NCBI RefSeq assembly: GCF_012034245.1
Contig: NZ_JAATEO010000001.1
Location: 248,001-312,000, forward strand
Source: Micromonospora thermarum
GTDB lineage: Bacteria > Actinomycetota > Actinomycetes > Mycobacteriales > Micromonosporaceae
Length of the DNA stretch: 64,000 bases
Reading direction: 5' to 3'
Below the pieces are notes generated by a model. That model saw only the letters and a list, made by a program, of their open reading frames with translations, did no database searches and was not told the origin of the DNA. Position 1 is the stretch's first letter. Each line of letters starts with the position of its first letter. Positions 17,172 to 25,736 of this stretch are shown piece by piece. Position numbers and translations under genes: made by a program.

Positions 17172-19157
17172 TCAGTTCCCCAGCTCCGCCGGGCGACCCG
17201 CCGACTTGGCCTGCGTACGGGTCAGCTCCGCGTGGATGATCAGGCGTTCGTAGTTGTCGAACTTCGGGTTGCAGGTCGTGAGGGTGAGCATCGCCGTGGT
17301 CGGCCGCGCACCGGGCTTCCCCGGCACCGGGGCCACCACCTCCACCTGCGTCGGCGTGACGATGTGGTTGCGCGTCACCCGGTAGACGTACCAGTTGTCG
17401 CGGTCCTCCACCACGATGGCGTCGCCCTCGTCCAGCTCGTCGAGCCGCCAGAAGGTCGCCCGGTTACGGTGGCCGGCCACGGAGAAGTTGCCCACCTTGC
17501 CGGGCATCGCGCTCTTCGGGTAGTGACCGGGCGCGTACCGGATGTCCTTCTGCGTGACGCCCTCGACGACGACCCAGTTCTTGTCGAGCTTCGGGATGTA
17601 GAGCCCGGCGATCGGCTTGCCGTGGACGGGCGCCGGCGGCTTGGCGGACGCGGACGGGCCGGCGGACGGCGCGACGGTGGGGTCGCCGGTCGGGCCCCAG
17701 GCCTGGGCGAGTTGCTGGCTGAGGTCGTTCTGGTGGGCGTCGACGATCGCCGACTTGCCCCAGACCTCGTACCCGGCGAACAGGAGCACCACCAGGCCGA
17801 AGGTGATGAGCAGTTCCCCGGTGACGCGGACGCCGGCGCGCAGGCGGGACCCGAGCGTCGGGCGGGTCAGCTCCGAGTAGACGCTCCGGTAGCCCTCGCC
17901 GGTCTGCTCCGGGCGCAGCTTGACGACCCGTTCGCCGCGGCGCGGCGGGGGCGGTTCCGAGGGTGTGCCGTCGTCGGCCGGCTCCTCGGTGCGGGGTGGG
18001 CGGGGGACGGCACCCATCAGGGCGGTGGAGTCGAGCGCGGGAGCCGGCGGGGTACGACCGGGCACCGCCGGGATCAGTGCGGTGGCGTTCGGGTCACCGG
18101 GCCGGGCCGGGGAGACCGGAGCGGCGTCGGTGCGCGGGATCCCGCCCCCGGCGCTTCCGGCACCCGGGCGGGCGGACGTCGCCACCGGGATGACGGCGGT
18201 CGGCGCGTCGTCGGCCCGGCTGGCCCGGTCGCGAGGCGGCATCGGGGCCTCACGGTCGACGCCGGAGCCGGCGGCGACCGGCCGTGCGTTGTCGCCGGAG
18301 CCGGCGGCGACCGGCCGTGCGTTGTCGCCGGAGCCGGCGGCGACCGGCGGTGCGTCGTCGCCGAAGCGTTCCCGCTCCGCCGGCCGGGCCGCGTCGCCGA
18401 GGGCTGCGGGCCGCGGCGGGGCCGGCTCGGGTGCGGCGGACGGCAACGGGCCGGGCTGCGGGGGCGCGGTCGGGCGGGTGGTCTCCGCGTGGACGGGCGG
18501 ACGCTGCCCGAACGGGTCCGGGCGTCGCGTGGGGTCCTGCGGTGGGGGAAGCGGTGCGGCCCCCGCGCCGGGCCACCGCGGCGGAGCGGCGCGATCGGGC
18601 CGGGGAGCGCCCTCGGCCGCGGGGGTGGCGGGGCTTCCGACGGCAGGCGAGGTGGGCCAGGTCTGCTCGGGGGGTGCGGTCTCGTACCGGGTGAACTCCG
18701 GTCGGATGCCGCCGACCGGGGCGGCGCCGGCCCTGACGTCGTGCGGGGCGGCGCCGGCGCGGGGATCCTGCGGTGCGGATCCGGCCCGGGGGTCGTGCGA
18801 CGGGATGCCGGTCCGCGGATCGTGGGGCGTGGTGCCGGGGCCGCCGTGGAGCGGGGAGCGGGCGTCGTCGGCCGGCGGTGCGGCCGGAGCCGGGGCCGGG
18901 CGGTGCGGTGCGGGTGGCCGGGGTGGCAGCATCGGTTCGGGCCAGCGTCCGGCCGGCCGGTTCGCCGCGTACGGCGGTGTGCCGGACGGCTGCGGCGGCT
19001 GGTTCGGCGGGGGGACCGGAGCCGCCGGTGGGTGCTCCGGACGGTGGGGATCGCGGGCCGGTCGGTCGACCTTGCGCAGGAACGCGGTGGGCTCGTCGCT
19101 CCGGTCCCGGTGCCGGCCGTCCCGGTCGTCCCACCAGTCGTCCGGTGCCCTGGTCAC
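17172..19157 (-). CDS. srtE: Class E sortase with long disordered N-terminus
   Basis: The 661-residue protein is unusually long. Residues 1 to about 415 are Pro/Ala/Arg-rich and probably disordered cytoplasmic sequence. A membrane helix follows (about 437-457), then the sortase domain (about 520-661). The catalytic His is in [13 protein letters not shown], the Cys in [10 protein letters not shown] and the Arg in [11 protein letters not shown]. Class E sortases attach LAXTG-type proteins to peptidoglycan, with roles in aerial development in Streptomyces. The N-terminal region contains tandem DNA repeats (see repeat at 18264-18362). The start GTG 19157 overlaps the DUF881 gene stop by four bases. 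Confidence 0.9.
   Translation of the reverse strand: MTRAPDDWWDDRDGRHRDRSDEPTAFLRKVDRPARDPHRPEHPPAAPVPPPNQPPQPSGTPPYAANRPAGRWPEPMLPPRPPAPHRPAPAPAAPPADDARSPLHGGPGTTPHDPRTGIPSHDPRAGSAPQDPRAGAAPHDVRAGAAPVGGIRPEFTRYETAPPEQTWPTSPAVGSPATPAAEGAPRPDRAAPPRWPGAGAAPLPPPQDPTRRPDPFGQRPPVHAETTRPTAPPQPGPLPSAAPEPAPPRPAALGDAARPAERERFGDDAPPVAAGSGDNARPVAAGSGDNARPVAAGSGVDREAPMPPRDRASRADDAPTAVIPVATSARPGAGSAGGGIPRTDAAPVSPARPGDPNATALIPAVPGRTPPAPALDSTALMGAVPRPPRTEEPADDGTPSEPPPPRRGERVVKLRPEQTGEGYRSVYSELTRPTLGSRLRAGVRVTGELLITFGLVVLLFAGYEVWGKSAIVDAHQNDLSQQLAQAWGPTGDPTVAPSAGPSASAKPPAPVHGKPIAGLYIPKLDKNWVVVEGVTQKDIRYAPGHYPKSAMPGKVGNFSVAGHRNRATFWRLDELDEGDAIVVEDRDNWYVYRVTRNHIVTPTQVEVVAPVPGKPGARPTTAMLTLTTCNPKFDNYERLIIHAELTRTQAKSAGRPAELGN
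18264..18362. repeat. Three tandem 33-bp repeats inside the sortase gene
   Basis: Units begin at 18264, 18297 and 18330; the first two are identical and the third differs at two positions. Each encodes an 11-residue unit on the reverse strand ([11 protein letters not shown] type), so copy-number change would keep the frame. It lies in the disordered N-terminal region of the protein. Confidence 0.9.
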
Positions 19158-19957
19158 CTGGGCACCGTCGCCGAGCGCAGTGTCGTCGAGCCATCGAATG
19201 CCGGCACCGTGACGGTGGAGATCGTCTCCGTGTACCCGAGCTTGTAGGTGTCGACCAGGTCCCTGAACAACCGGACTCCCTCAGACTCGGCGAGGGCCCG
19301 CGTGAGGGCGGCGGGATCGCCGATCGCTACGATCTTGAACGGAGGGGAGTACACCCGGCCGTGCAGCAGCAGGGTGTTACCGACGCAGCGTACCGCGCTG
19401 GTGGCGAGCACGCGGACGTTCATGATTGACATGGCCTCCGCGCCGCCGGCCCAGAGCGCGTTCACCACGGCCTGCACGTCGCCCTGGTGGACGACCAGGT
19501 CGTCGTTCGTCGCTCCGGCGGGCAGGGTGCCGTCCCCGCGGCGCGGGGCGTCGTTGAGTTCCACGATCACGCCGGGCCCGGTGAGCGCGGTGAAACCGGC
19601 GGACTCTCGGTTGGCGGCCGCGCGGACCTGCTGCTCCTTGATCGGCCCGTCCGACTCGGCGAGGGCGGTGGTACGGCCCTCGACCTCCTCGCGGAGCGCG
19701 GCGGCCCGCTGCTCGCTCGCCGCCACCTCGTCGCGGCGGTCCTGGATGAGCTGGTTGAGCTGGGGGCGCCGGTCCTCGCGCAGGGTCGTCCCGCCGGCGG
19801 TGGTGGCCGTCGTGGTGAAGAGCAGCCCGGCGGCCGCCGCGATCAGCGGCACGCCGATCGACCATCCGGGGCGTCGCTGCCGGGGGCGCCGCAGCAGCGC
19901 CGCGCCGGCCCGCCGGAGGGCCTTCTGCCAGGAGGCCGCGCCGGATGTGTACTCCAC
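19154..19957 (-). CDS. DUF881 family protein
   Basis: The 267-residue protein has one membrane helix (about 30-50, preceded by an Arg-rich stretch), a coiled-coil-like segment (about 65-110, rich in Glu/Gln/Arg/Ala) and the DUF881 domain (about 115-265) with [27 protein letters not shown] and [11 protein letters not shown]. Two or three DUF881 proteins lie near crgA in actinobacteria; the structure resembles septum-associated YlxW-type proteins, function unproven. GTG 19957 is chosen for the strong GGGGGAGG eight bases upstream. It is the first gene of the reverse operon and is divergent from crgA. Confidence 0.88.
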   Translation of the reverse strand: MEYTSGAASWQKALRRAGAALLRRPRQRRPGWSIGVPLIAAAAGLLFTTTATTAGGTTLREDRRPQLNQLIQDRRDEVAASEQRAAALREEVEGRTTALAESDGPIKEQQVRAAANRESAGFTALTGPGVIVELNDAPRRGDGTLPAGATNDDLVVHQGDVQAVVNALWAGGAEAMSIMNVRVLATSAVRCVGNTLLLHGRVYSPPFKIVAIGDPAALTRALAESEGVRLFRDLVDTYKLGYTETISTVTVPAFDGSTTLRSATVPR

Positions 19958-20181
19958 GGGGTGTTCCTCCCCCTCGTCACGTGCCAACCCGTCCCGGCGA
20001 CGCCGCCGGCCGGCGACCCGGCCGACCACGATCGGGGCGTCCGAGGACCGGAGAAGACCCTTTCGTGGCCTGGACGGGTCTTCGGGACTACGCTAGCTGT
20101 CGAACATTATTGGCCAAGGACCGTCGCCCTCGCGCCCGGTTGTCAGGCCGGACGAGGTCGTCACCCCCTCTGGAGAGCGTC

Positions 20182-20445
20182 GTGCCCAAGTCTCAGGTCC
20201 GCAAGAAGAAGGTGTACACCCCGCCGACGGACGTTCGTCCGACGGCGACGGCGGCGACGCGCAAGCCTAGCCCGGTCTGGCTGCCCATCACGGCGGTCGC
20301 GCTCATCGTCGCCGGCATCGGCTGGCTGGTGGTCTACTACCTCTCCGAGCAGGAGTACCCGGTCATGTCGTGGGGTTACTGGAACCTCGCGGTGGGCTTC
20401 GGCGCCATGGTCGCCTCCCTGATCCTGCTCTCGCGCTGGCGCTGA
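20182..20445 (+). CDS. crgA: CrgA cell-division protein
   Basis: The 87-residue protein has the CrgA layout: a basic N-terminus (MPKSQVRKKKVYTPP), two membrane helices (about 34-54 and 68-84) and a short loop with the conserved YPVMSWGYWNLAVGF. CrgA is an actinobacterial division protein that recruits and coordinates late divisome parts (FtsI/PbpB, CwsA) and delays septation in Streptomyces. GTG 20182 follows GGAGAG by about six bases. The gene is divergent from the DUF881 gene and closes the cluster, as in other actinobacteria. A hairpin terminator follows. Confidence 0.94.
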   Translation: MPKSQVRKKKVYTPPTDVRPTATAATRKPSPVWLPITAVALIVAGIGWLVVYYLSEQEYPVMSWGYWNLAVGFGAMVASLILLSRWR

Positions 20446-20502
20446 CCTCCCTGGATCTCCCCGTCCCGGCCGATGCCGGGAGGAACACGTCACTCGGCAC
20501 GG

Positions 20503-20529
20503 CCCCTGCCCGGCAGCGCCGGGCAGGGG
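20503..20529 (+). terminator. Terminator after crgA
   Basis: Perfect 12-base arms (20503-20514 and 20518-20529) surround the three-base loop AGC, 57 bases after the crgA stop. Confidence 0.8.
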
Positions 20530-20578
20530 ACCCTATGGTGTGCGCAGGGCGGCGTGGCCGAGGTGCGAGAAGACTCAC

Positions 20579-20608
20579 GTTACCGCTGGGTAACCTTGCG
20601 CGTAGGCT
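20579..20608 (+). promoter_or_regulatory. Palindromic operator and putative promoter of the EtfD-like gene
   Basis: GTTACC-GCTG-GGTAAC (20579-20594) is a perfect inverted repeat. It overlaps a possible -35 (TTACCG, 20580-20585), and TAGGCT (20603-20608) 17 bases later could be the -10. A repressor bound there would block RNA polymerase. The same 16-bp design occurs at 56498-56513 in front of the FadE5-like gene. Promoter assignment is by eye. Confidence 0.5.
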
Positions 20609-20615
20609 GCACTGC

Positions 20616-20690
20616 ATGACCGAGCGGAGCGAGGTCATCGACCGGTCCGGTCGAGGGTGCGGCAGCGGCGACTCGCCGACCGCCCCCTGA
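20616..20690 (+). CDS. Possible 24-codon leaderless leader ORF
   Basis: An ATG at 20616, seven bases after the putative -10, opens a 24-codon frame starting MTERSEV and ending 58 bases before the EtfD-like gene. Its first 22 bases (20616-20637) form the imperfect palindrome ATGACC...GGTCAT around GAGCGGAGCGA, a sequence type that I recall recurring in actinobacterial genomes. It may therefore be an inserted repeat rather than a gene. No ribosome site is present. Confidence 0.25.
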   Translation: MTERSEVIDRSGRGCGSGDSPTAP

Positions 20691-20748
20691 TCCGGGCACC
20701 GGTCGCCGAGCCGCTCGAGGCAGTAGCAGACCGGGGAGGGCCGACTCG

Positions 20749-22944
20749 ATGGGCAGCGTTCAGATCGTCACCACGATCGTCGCGGCCGCCATCACCGCCG
20801 TGGCGGTGTGGCTCGCCGTACGGGCGGTCATGAAGATGACGGCAGTCATCCGGCTGGGTCAGCCCGACCCGACGCGCTTCGGCGACAAGGCCACCCGGGC
20901 GAAGACCATGCTGGCCGAGACCGCCGGCCACACCCGGATGCTGCGGTGGAGCGTCGTGGGCGCCGCGCACTGGTTCGTGATGGTCGGCTTCATCGTGCTG
21001 TCGCTGCTCGTGCTCGAGGCGTACTTCGAGGTCGTCTCCGCCACGGGCGGGCTGCCGCTGGTCGGCGGGTGGGCCCTCTACGGCCTGGTCACCGAGTGGC
21101 TCGGCATCCTCGGCATCGTCAGCATCCTGGTGCTGATCACGATCCGGCTCAGGAACCGCCCGACCCGGCCCGGCGGCAAGTCCCGGTTCACCGGCTCGAC
21201 CATGTGGCAGGGCTACTTCGTCGAGGCCATCATCCTCGCCGTCCTGATCATGGGCTTCCTCATCCGGGGCTTCAAGGTCGCCACCGACCACTTCGAGTAC
21301 CCGGTCTGGGCGGCCCCGCTCAGCCACGCGGTCGGCGGTCTGCTGCCGAACTGGGAGGCCGGCGTCAGCATCGCCGCCGTCATCAAGATCGTGATTTCGA
21401 TGACCTGGCTCATCGTGATCTCGCTGAACGTCACCATGGGTGTCGCCTGGCACCGCTTCCTGGCGTTCCCCAACATCTTCTTCAAGCGCAACCCGGGCCG
21501 GAAGGGCTCCGGCCTCGGCGCGCTGAAGCCGATGACCAGCAACGGCAAGCCCCTCGACTTCGAGGAGGCCGACCCGGAGAAGGACCAGTTCGGTGTCGCC
21601 CAGGTCGAGCAGTTCACCTGGAAGGGCCTGCTGGACTTCAGCACCTGCACCGAGTGCGGACGCTGCCAGTCGCAGTGCCCGGCGTGGAACACGGGCAAGC
21701 CGCTGTCGCCGAAGCTGCTGGTGCTCAGCCTGCGCGACCACGCGTACGCGAAGGCCCCCTACCTGCTGGCCGGCGGTGGCAAGGACCTGACCGGTGAGGA
21801 GAAGGCGACCGCCGCGCAGCTCGCCCACGTGGACGTGCTGGCGCTCGCCGAGGCCGACAAGCCGCTGATCGGCACCGCCGAGGAGAACGGCGTCATCGAC
21901 CCGGACGTGCTGTGGTCCTGCACCACCTGCGGCGCCTGCGTCGAGCAGTGCCCGGTCGACATCGAGCACGTCGACCACATCGTCGACATGCGCCGCTACC
22001 AGGTCCTCATCGAGTCGAGCTTCCCGTCCGAGGCCGGCGTGATGCTCCGCAACCTGGAGAACAAGGGCAACCCGTGGGGCGCCCCGCAGAACACCCGCGA
22101 GGACTGGACCAAGGGCCTGGACTTCGAGGTGCCGCGGGTCGGCGAGGTCGACGACTTCGAGTACCTGTTCTGGGTCGGCTGCGCCGGCGCCTTCGAGGAC
22201 CGGGCCAAGAAGACCACCCGGGCGGTCGCCACGCTGCTCAACGAGGCGGGCGTCACGTTCGCGATCCTGGGCGAGGGCGAGACCTGCTCCGGCGACCCGG
22301 CCCGCCGGATCGGCAACGAGTTCGTCTTCCAGATGCTCGCCCAGCAGAACGTCGAGACCCTGAACGAGGCGTTCGAGGGCCGCGAGAAGAGCAAGCGGAA
22401 GATCGTCGCGACCTGCCCGCACTGCTTCAACACCCTGGGCAACGAGTACGGCCAGCTCGGCGGCGAGTTCGAGGTGGTCCACCACACGCAGCTGCTGGCC
22501 CACCTGGTCGCCACCGGCAAGCTGACCCCGGTGCAGCCGGTCGACGGCGGCGTCACCTACCACGACCCCTGCTACCTGGGCCGGCACAACCGGGTCTTCG
22601 CCGCGCCGCGCGAGGTGCTGGGCGACGCCATCAAGGGCGAGATCACCGAGATGCCGCGCAACAGCGAGCGCTCCTTCTGCTGCGGCGCCGGCGGCGCCCG
22701 GATGTGGATGGAGGAGCGGATCGGCAAGCGCATCAACGTGGACCGGGTCGAGGAGGCCATGGCCACCGGTGCGAAGACCGTCACGGTCGGCTGCCCGTTC
22801 TGCTCGACGATGCTGAACGACGGCGTGAACGGCAAGGGCGCCGGGGAGCAGGTCGAGGTGGTCGACGTGGCCAGCGTGCTGCTGCGCTCGGTCAAGCCCC
22901 AGCAGGCGCCGGGCGAGAAGGAGAGCGAGCCGGTCGCCGGCTGA
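20749..22944 (+). CDS. etfD: EtfD-like membrane Fe-S oxidoreductase
   Basis: The 731-residue protein has an N-terminal NarI/DHC-like membrane part with about five helices (about 5-27, 70-95, 105-128, 155-175, 210-235). Two 4Fe-4S ferredoxin motifs follow (CTECGRCQSQCP near 300, CTTCGACVEQCP near 390), then two CCG-type cysteine-rich domains (CPHCFNTLG and CCGAGGARMWM near 555 and 645). This matches the heterodisulfide-reductase-like protein of M. tuberculosis (Rv0338c, EtfD), which passes electrons from acyl-CoA dehydrogenases through EtfBA to menaquinone in fatty-acid beta-oxidation. It is shorter than the mycobacterial protein. GGGGAGGG precedes ATG 20749. Confidence 0.85.
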   Translation: MGSVQIVTTIVAAAITAVAVWLAVRAVMKMTAVIRLGQPDPTRFGDKATRAKTMLAETAGHTRMLRWSVVGAAHWFVMVGFIVLSLLVLEAYFEVVSATGGLPLVGGWALYGLVTEWLGILGIVSILVLITIRLRNRPTRPGGKSRFTGSTMWQGYFVEAIILAVLIMGFLIRGFKVATDHFEYPVWAAPLSHAVGGLLPNWEAGVSIAAVIKIVISMTWLIVISLNVTMGVAWHRFLAFPNIFFKRNPGRKGSGLGALKPMTSNGKPLDFEEADPEKDQFGVAQVEQFTWKGLLDFSTCTECGRCQSQCPAWNTGKPLSPKLLVLSLRDHAYAKAPYLLAGGGKDLTGEEKATAAQLAHVDVLALAEADKPLIGTAEENGVIDPDVLWSCTTCGACVEQCPVDIEHVDHIVDMRRYQVLIESSFPSEAGVMLRNLENKGNPWGAPQNTREDWTKGLDFEVPRVGEVDDFEYLFWVGCAGAFEDRAKKTTRAVATLLNEAGVTFAILGEGETCSGDPARRIGNEFVFQMLAQQNVETLNEAFEGREKSKRKIVATCPHCFNTLGNEYGQLGGEFEVVHHTQLLAHLVATGKLTPVQPVDGGVTYHDPCYLGRHNRVFAAPREVLGDAIKGEITEMPRNSERSFCCGAGGARMWMEERIGKRINVDRVEEAMATGAKTVTVGCPFCSTMLNDGVNGKGAGEQVEVVDVASVLLRSVKPQQAPGEKESEPVAG

Positions 22945-22960
22945 CGCGTACGCCTGATCC

Positions 22961-22994
22961 GACGGCGGCGGCACCCGACGGTGCCGCCGCCGTC
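22961..22994 (+). terminator. Terminator after the EtfD-like gene
   Basis: Perfect 15-base arms (22961-22975 and 22980-22994) with loop CGAC, 16 bases after the stop. Confidence 0.85.
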
Positions 22995-23335
22995 GTCGTG
23001 TCGGGACGTGGTCGTCACGATGACGGCCGCGGTGACCAAGCCGTCCAGCACCTGCTCGGACAGGTCCGTGGCGAGCCCGCTGGCCCGTGACGGGGCATCT
23101 CCTGACGGTGACCTCGCCGGGCCAACCGGTGTCGTATCGACGACTGTCACCGTCCCCGGCGTCGTGCACCCCGTGTGCGCGCACGGTTGCGCTGCAGTGA
23201 TGAGGACGTCGGCCACCTTGATTCCGTTACGGACCTTCCCTAGTGTGGGTCGTCGGCCGCTGTGGATCGTCTGCCTCGCCCCTCTTCCCCGTCGCGAGGC
23301 GCCCGGCGGTCAGGTTGCAAAAGGAGTCGGTGCCG
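22995..23335 (+). promoter_or_regulatory. Intergenic leader of the NlpC/P60 gene with a sigma-70-like promoter
   Basis: No gene is seen here. TTGATT (23218-23223) and TAGTGT (23241-23246) with a 17-base spacer form a good promoter, which would give a leader of about 80 bases. I looked for the ydaO/c-di-AMP riboswitch often found before actinobacterial NlpC/P60 genes and did not recognise its conserved core. Confidence 0.5.
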
Positions 23336-24343
23336 GTGGCAACCACGCCCCCTCATCATTCCGCTCCGGGACGGTCCCGCCGTCCGGGCGGCCTGCGCCG
23401 GGCCGTCCACCGTCTGCTCACCCTGGTCGCCGCCGCTGCCATCGGTGCCGGCGCGCTCGCCGCGCCCGCGTACGCGGAGCCGTCGGTGGACGAGATCGAG
23501 GCTGCGATCGACAAGCAGTGGGAGCAGCTGGAGCCCACCATCGAGCAGTACAACAAGGTCCGGGCGCAGAAGAAGGCCAACGTCAAGAAGGCGGCGGAAC
23601 TCCAGAAGAAGATCACGCCGCTCGCCATGGAGAGCGAGATGGCGATGAACCGGGTCGGCGACCTCGCCTCCCGGTACTACATGACCGGCCCGTCCCAGGA
23701 GATCAGCGCGCTGCTGGTCAACTCGGATCCCGATCTCCTCGGTGAGCAGCTCGCCATCCTGGAGCGGCTGGCGGCCCACGAGCGCAAGGAGCTCGAGGGC
23801 GTGTTGGCGATCCGCAAGAAGTACGACGACCAGAAGCGCAAGCTCGACGCGCTGATCGCCGAGGAGGCGAAGCAGGAGCAGGAGCTGCAGGCGAAGAAGA
23901 AGAAGATCGACGCCGAGATCAAGCGACTCGAGGCCTCGCTGCCGGTCACCACGGTGAAGACCGAGGGGTGCCCGACCATCAACGGCGTGGTCAGCGAGGC
24001 GGCCCGGATCGCCATCCGGACCGCCTGCGCGCAGATCGGCAAGCCGTACGTCTGGGGTGCCGCCGGTCCGAACGGCTTCGACTGCTCGGGCCTGACCCAG
24101 TACGCGTACAAGGCCGCCGGCATCTACCTGACCCATCACACGGGCAACCAGTGGAACGAGGGCAAGGCGATCCCGAGGTCGGAGGCTCGCCCCGGTGACC
24201 TCGTGTTCTTCTACAGCGACCTGCACCACATGGGCCTGTACCTCGGCGGCGACAAAATGGTGCACGCGCCACGGACCGGTAAGGACGTGATGGTCGCCAG
24301 CATCAACTACATGCCGGTCGCCGGCTTCCGCCGACCCAGCTGA
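23336..24343 (+). CDS. Secreted NlpC/P60 peptidoglycan endopeptidase
   Basis: The 335-residue preprotein has a long basic N-region and hydrophobic signal (about 1-45, ending ALAAPAYA), a Lys/Glu-rich coiled coil (about 50-200) and a C-terminal NlpC/P60 (C40) domain (about 220-335). The catalytic Cys is in GFDCSGLTQYAYK (near 248) and the His in DLHHMGLYLGG. The architecture resembles RipA/RipC-type D-Glu-mDAP hydrolases that split daughter cells; the coiled coil probably keeps the enzyme inactive or docks it to FtsX. AAGGAG (23321-23326) sits nine bases before GTG 23336; GTG 23330 is closer and less likely. Confidence 0.92.
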   Translation: MATTPPHHSAPGRSRRPGGLRRAVHRLLTLVAAAAIGAGALAAPAYAEPSVDEIEAAIDKQWEQLEPTIEQYNKVRAQKKANVKKAAELQKKITPLAMESEMAMNRVGDLASRYYMTGPSQEISALLVNSDPDLLGEQLAILERLAAHERKELEGVLAIRKKYDDQKRKLDALIAEEAKQEQELQAKKKKIDAEIKRLEASLPVTTVKTEGCPTINGVVSEAARIAIRTACAQIGKPYVWGAAGPNGFDCSGLTQYAYKAAGIYLTHHTGNQWNEGKAIPRSEARPGDLVFFYSDLHHMGLYLGGDKMVHAPRTGKDVMVASINYMPVAGFRRPS

Positions 24344-24359
24344 TCCGTCCACCTCGGAC

Positions 24360-24392
24360 CGAGGGCCCCGGGCATGTCGTCCGGGGCCCTCG
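24360..24392. terminator. Bidirectional hairpin terminator
   Basis: Perfect 12-base arms (24360-24371 and 24381-24392) with a nine-base loop lie between the convergent NlpC/P60 and dcd genes. Confidence 0.8.
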
Positions 24393-24499
24393 TCGCGTTC
24401 CGGGGTGTCGCTGTGTCGTACGCCGGCCGCACGGAGCGTCGCGGTGCGGACGCGGCGGTGCCGGCCTTGCTTCGGGTGCGGGCCTGTTCCGGCCGTGTG

Positions 24500-25078
24500 T
24501 CAGCGGGTCGGCCAGGTGCGCCAGTTCTGCCAGGAGCGGCTCGGCGTCGGCCCACGCTGCCCCTGGTACCGCGACCCGTAGACCGCCGACCCGTACGGAT
24601 GCTCGGCCGGCGAGGAGAGGCGGAAGATGCAGAGCTGGCCGATCTTCATGCCCGGCCACAGCGTGATCGGCAGGTTCGCCACGTTCGACAGCTCCAGCGT
24701 CACGTGGCCGGAGAAGCCCGGGTCGATGAAGCCGGCGGTCGAGTGGGTGAGGAGCCCCAGCCGGCCCAGCGAGCTCTTGCCCTCCAGACGGCCGGCGAGC
24801 TGGTCGCCGAGCGAGATCACCTCGAGCGTCGAGGCGAGCACGAACTCGCCGGGGTGCAGCACGAAGGGCTCGCCGTCCGGCACCTCGACCACCGACGTCA
24901 GGTCGTCCTGCTGCCGGGACGGGTCGATGTGCGTGTAGAGGTGGTTGTTGAAGACCCGGAAGAGCTTGTCCAGCCGTACGTCGATGCTCGACGGCTGCAC
25001 CAGCGTGGGGTCGAACGGCTCCAGCGCCAGCGTGCCGGCCTTGATCTCGGTGACCAGGTCGCGGTCGGAGAGCAGCAT
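24500..25078 (-). CDS. dcd: dCTP deaminase (probably dUMP-forming)
   Basis: The 192-residue protein matches trimeric dCTP deaminase/dUTPase: PSSIDVRLD near the N-terminus, [10 protein letters not shown], the ligand-binding [15 protein letters not shown], the catalytic glutamate region [17 protein letters not shown] and the C-terminal [14 protein letters not shown] lid. The M. tuberculosis enzyme of the same length converts dCTP directly to dUMP (bifunctional), so the same is likely here. It feeds thymidylate synthesis and keeps dUTP low. ATG 25078 gives the family N-terminus MLLSDRDL; the frame upstream is not conserved-looking. It is divergent from the PNPOx-like gene. Confidence 0.95.
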   Translation of the reverse strand: MLLSDRDLVTEIKAGTLALEPFDPTLVQPSSIDVRLDKLFRVFNNHLYTHIDPSRQQDDLTSVVEVPDGEPFVLHPGEFVLASTLEVISLGDQLAGRLEGKSSLGRLGLLTHSTAGFIDPGFSGHVTLELSNVANLPITLWPGMKIGQLCIFRLSSPAEHPYGSAVYGSRYQGQRGPTPSRSWQNWRTWPTR

Positions 25079-25129
25079 CGCACCACCATAGCGAGCGCGG
25101 CGGCGGAGTCGGGTGGCGGCGTGCTCTTC

Positions 25130-25149
25130 GTACATTTGTTCGATAGAAT
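25130..25149 (+). promoter_or_regulatory. Possible leaderless promoter with a LexA-like half-conserved box
   Basis: TAGAAT (25144-25149) lies so that transcription would begin at about the A of ATG 25156, making a leaderless mRNA. Just upstream GTACATTTGTTC (25130-25141) differs at one position from the actinobacterial LexA consensus GAAC-N4-GTTC. Either assignment is tentative. The box would also lie in the dcd promoter region. Confidence 0.3.
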
Positions 25150-25155
25150 GCCGGC

Positions 25156-25659
25156 ATGGCTTCCTGGTCCGAATTCGCCGCCGACGAGCCCCGCCTCGCC
25201 GACGGGATCCGTCGTCTCCTCCAGCAGTACGGGCCGGGCCTGGGCTACCTGGCCACGGTCCGCGCCGACGGCGGCCCCCGGGTGCATCCGGTCTCTCCGG
25301 TCGTCACCGACGAGGGCCTCTTCTGCTTCGTGATCGACTCGCCGAAACGGCGCGACCTGGAGCGCGACGGGCGCTACGCGCTCCACTCCTTCCCCGCCGA
25401 GGAGAGCGACGACGAGGCGTACGTCGCGGGCCACGCCCGCCCGGTGACCGATCCGGCCCGGGTGGCCCGCCTGGCCCGCCTGCACCGCGCGGCCTCCCAG
25501 GTCGACTGGCGGCTCTTCGAGTTCACCATCGACGTCGCGATGCTCGCCCGCCACGACTCCGCCGGCGGGATCGCGCGGCCGGCCGTCCAGGTCTGGCTCG
25601 ATCCGGGCGCCCACCGCGCGCCCGACGCCCACGTCGCGTTCGCTCGTCCCGCGGCCTGA
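25156..25659 (+). CDS. Pyridoxamine 5'-phosphate oxidase-like protein
   Basis: The 167-residue protein has the split-barrel flavin-binding fold of the PNPOx-like superfamily: [21 protein letters not shown] at the start, [22 protein letters not shown] and a late barrel strand. Such proteins bind FMN, F420 or haem; many small actinobacterial ones are F420-dependent reductases or stress proteins, but no residue here decides the cofactor. No true PdxH signature is seen. It is monocistronic, divergent from dcd, and ends before a strong bidirectional terminator. No Shine-Dalgarno is visible, in line with a leaderless start. Confidence 0.85.
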   Translation: MASWSEFAADEPRLADGIRRLLQQYGPGLGYLATVRADGGPRVHPVSPVVTDEGLFCFVIDSPKRRDLERDGRYALHSFPAEESDDEAYVAGHARPVTDPARVARLARLHRAASQVDWRLFEFTIDVAMLARHDSAGGIARPAVQVWLDPGAHRAPDAHVAFARPAA

Positions 25660-25684
25660 CGCTTCGGAAACGGGCCGGAAAACG

Positions 25685-25719
25685 CCGGTGCCGGCTCCGA
25701 GGTTCGGAGCCGGCACCGG
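25685..25719. terminator. Bidirectional hairpin terminator
   Basis: Perfect 16-base arms (25685-25700 and 25704-25719) with loop GGT lie between convergent genes. Confidence 0.9.
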
Positions 25720-25736
25720 ATCGGGTACGCCGGGAG

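Noticed and set aside
20635..23184. 849-codon open frame opposite the EtfD-like gene
   Set aside because: Composition is typical of an antisense frame and the plus strand has iron-sulfur motifs in order.
22995..23335. c-di-AMP (ydaO) riboswitch before the NlpC/P60 gene
   Set aside because: Expected from other actinobacteria, but the conserved core could not be found; an ordinary promoter is visible instead.
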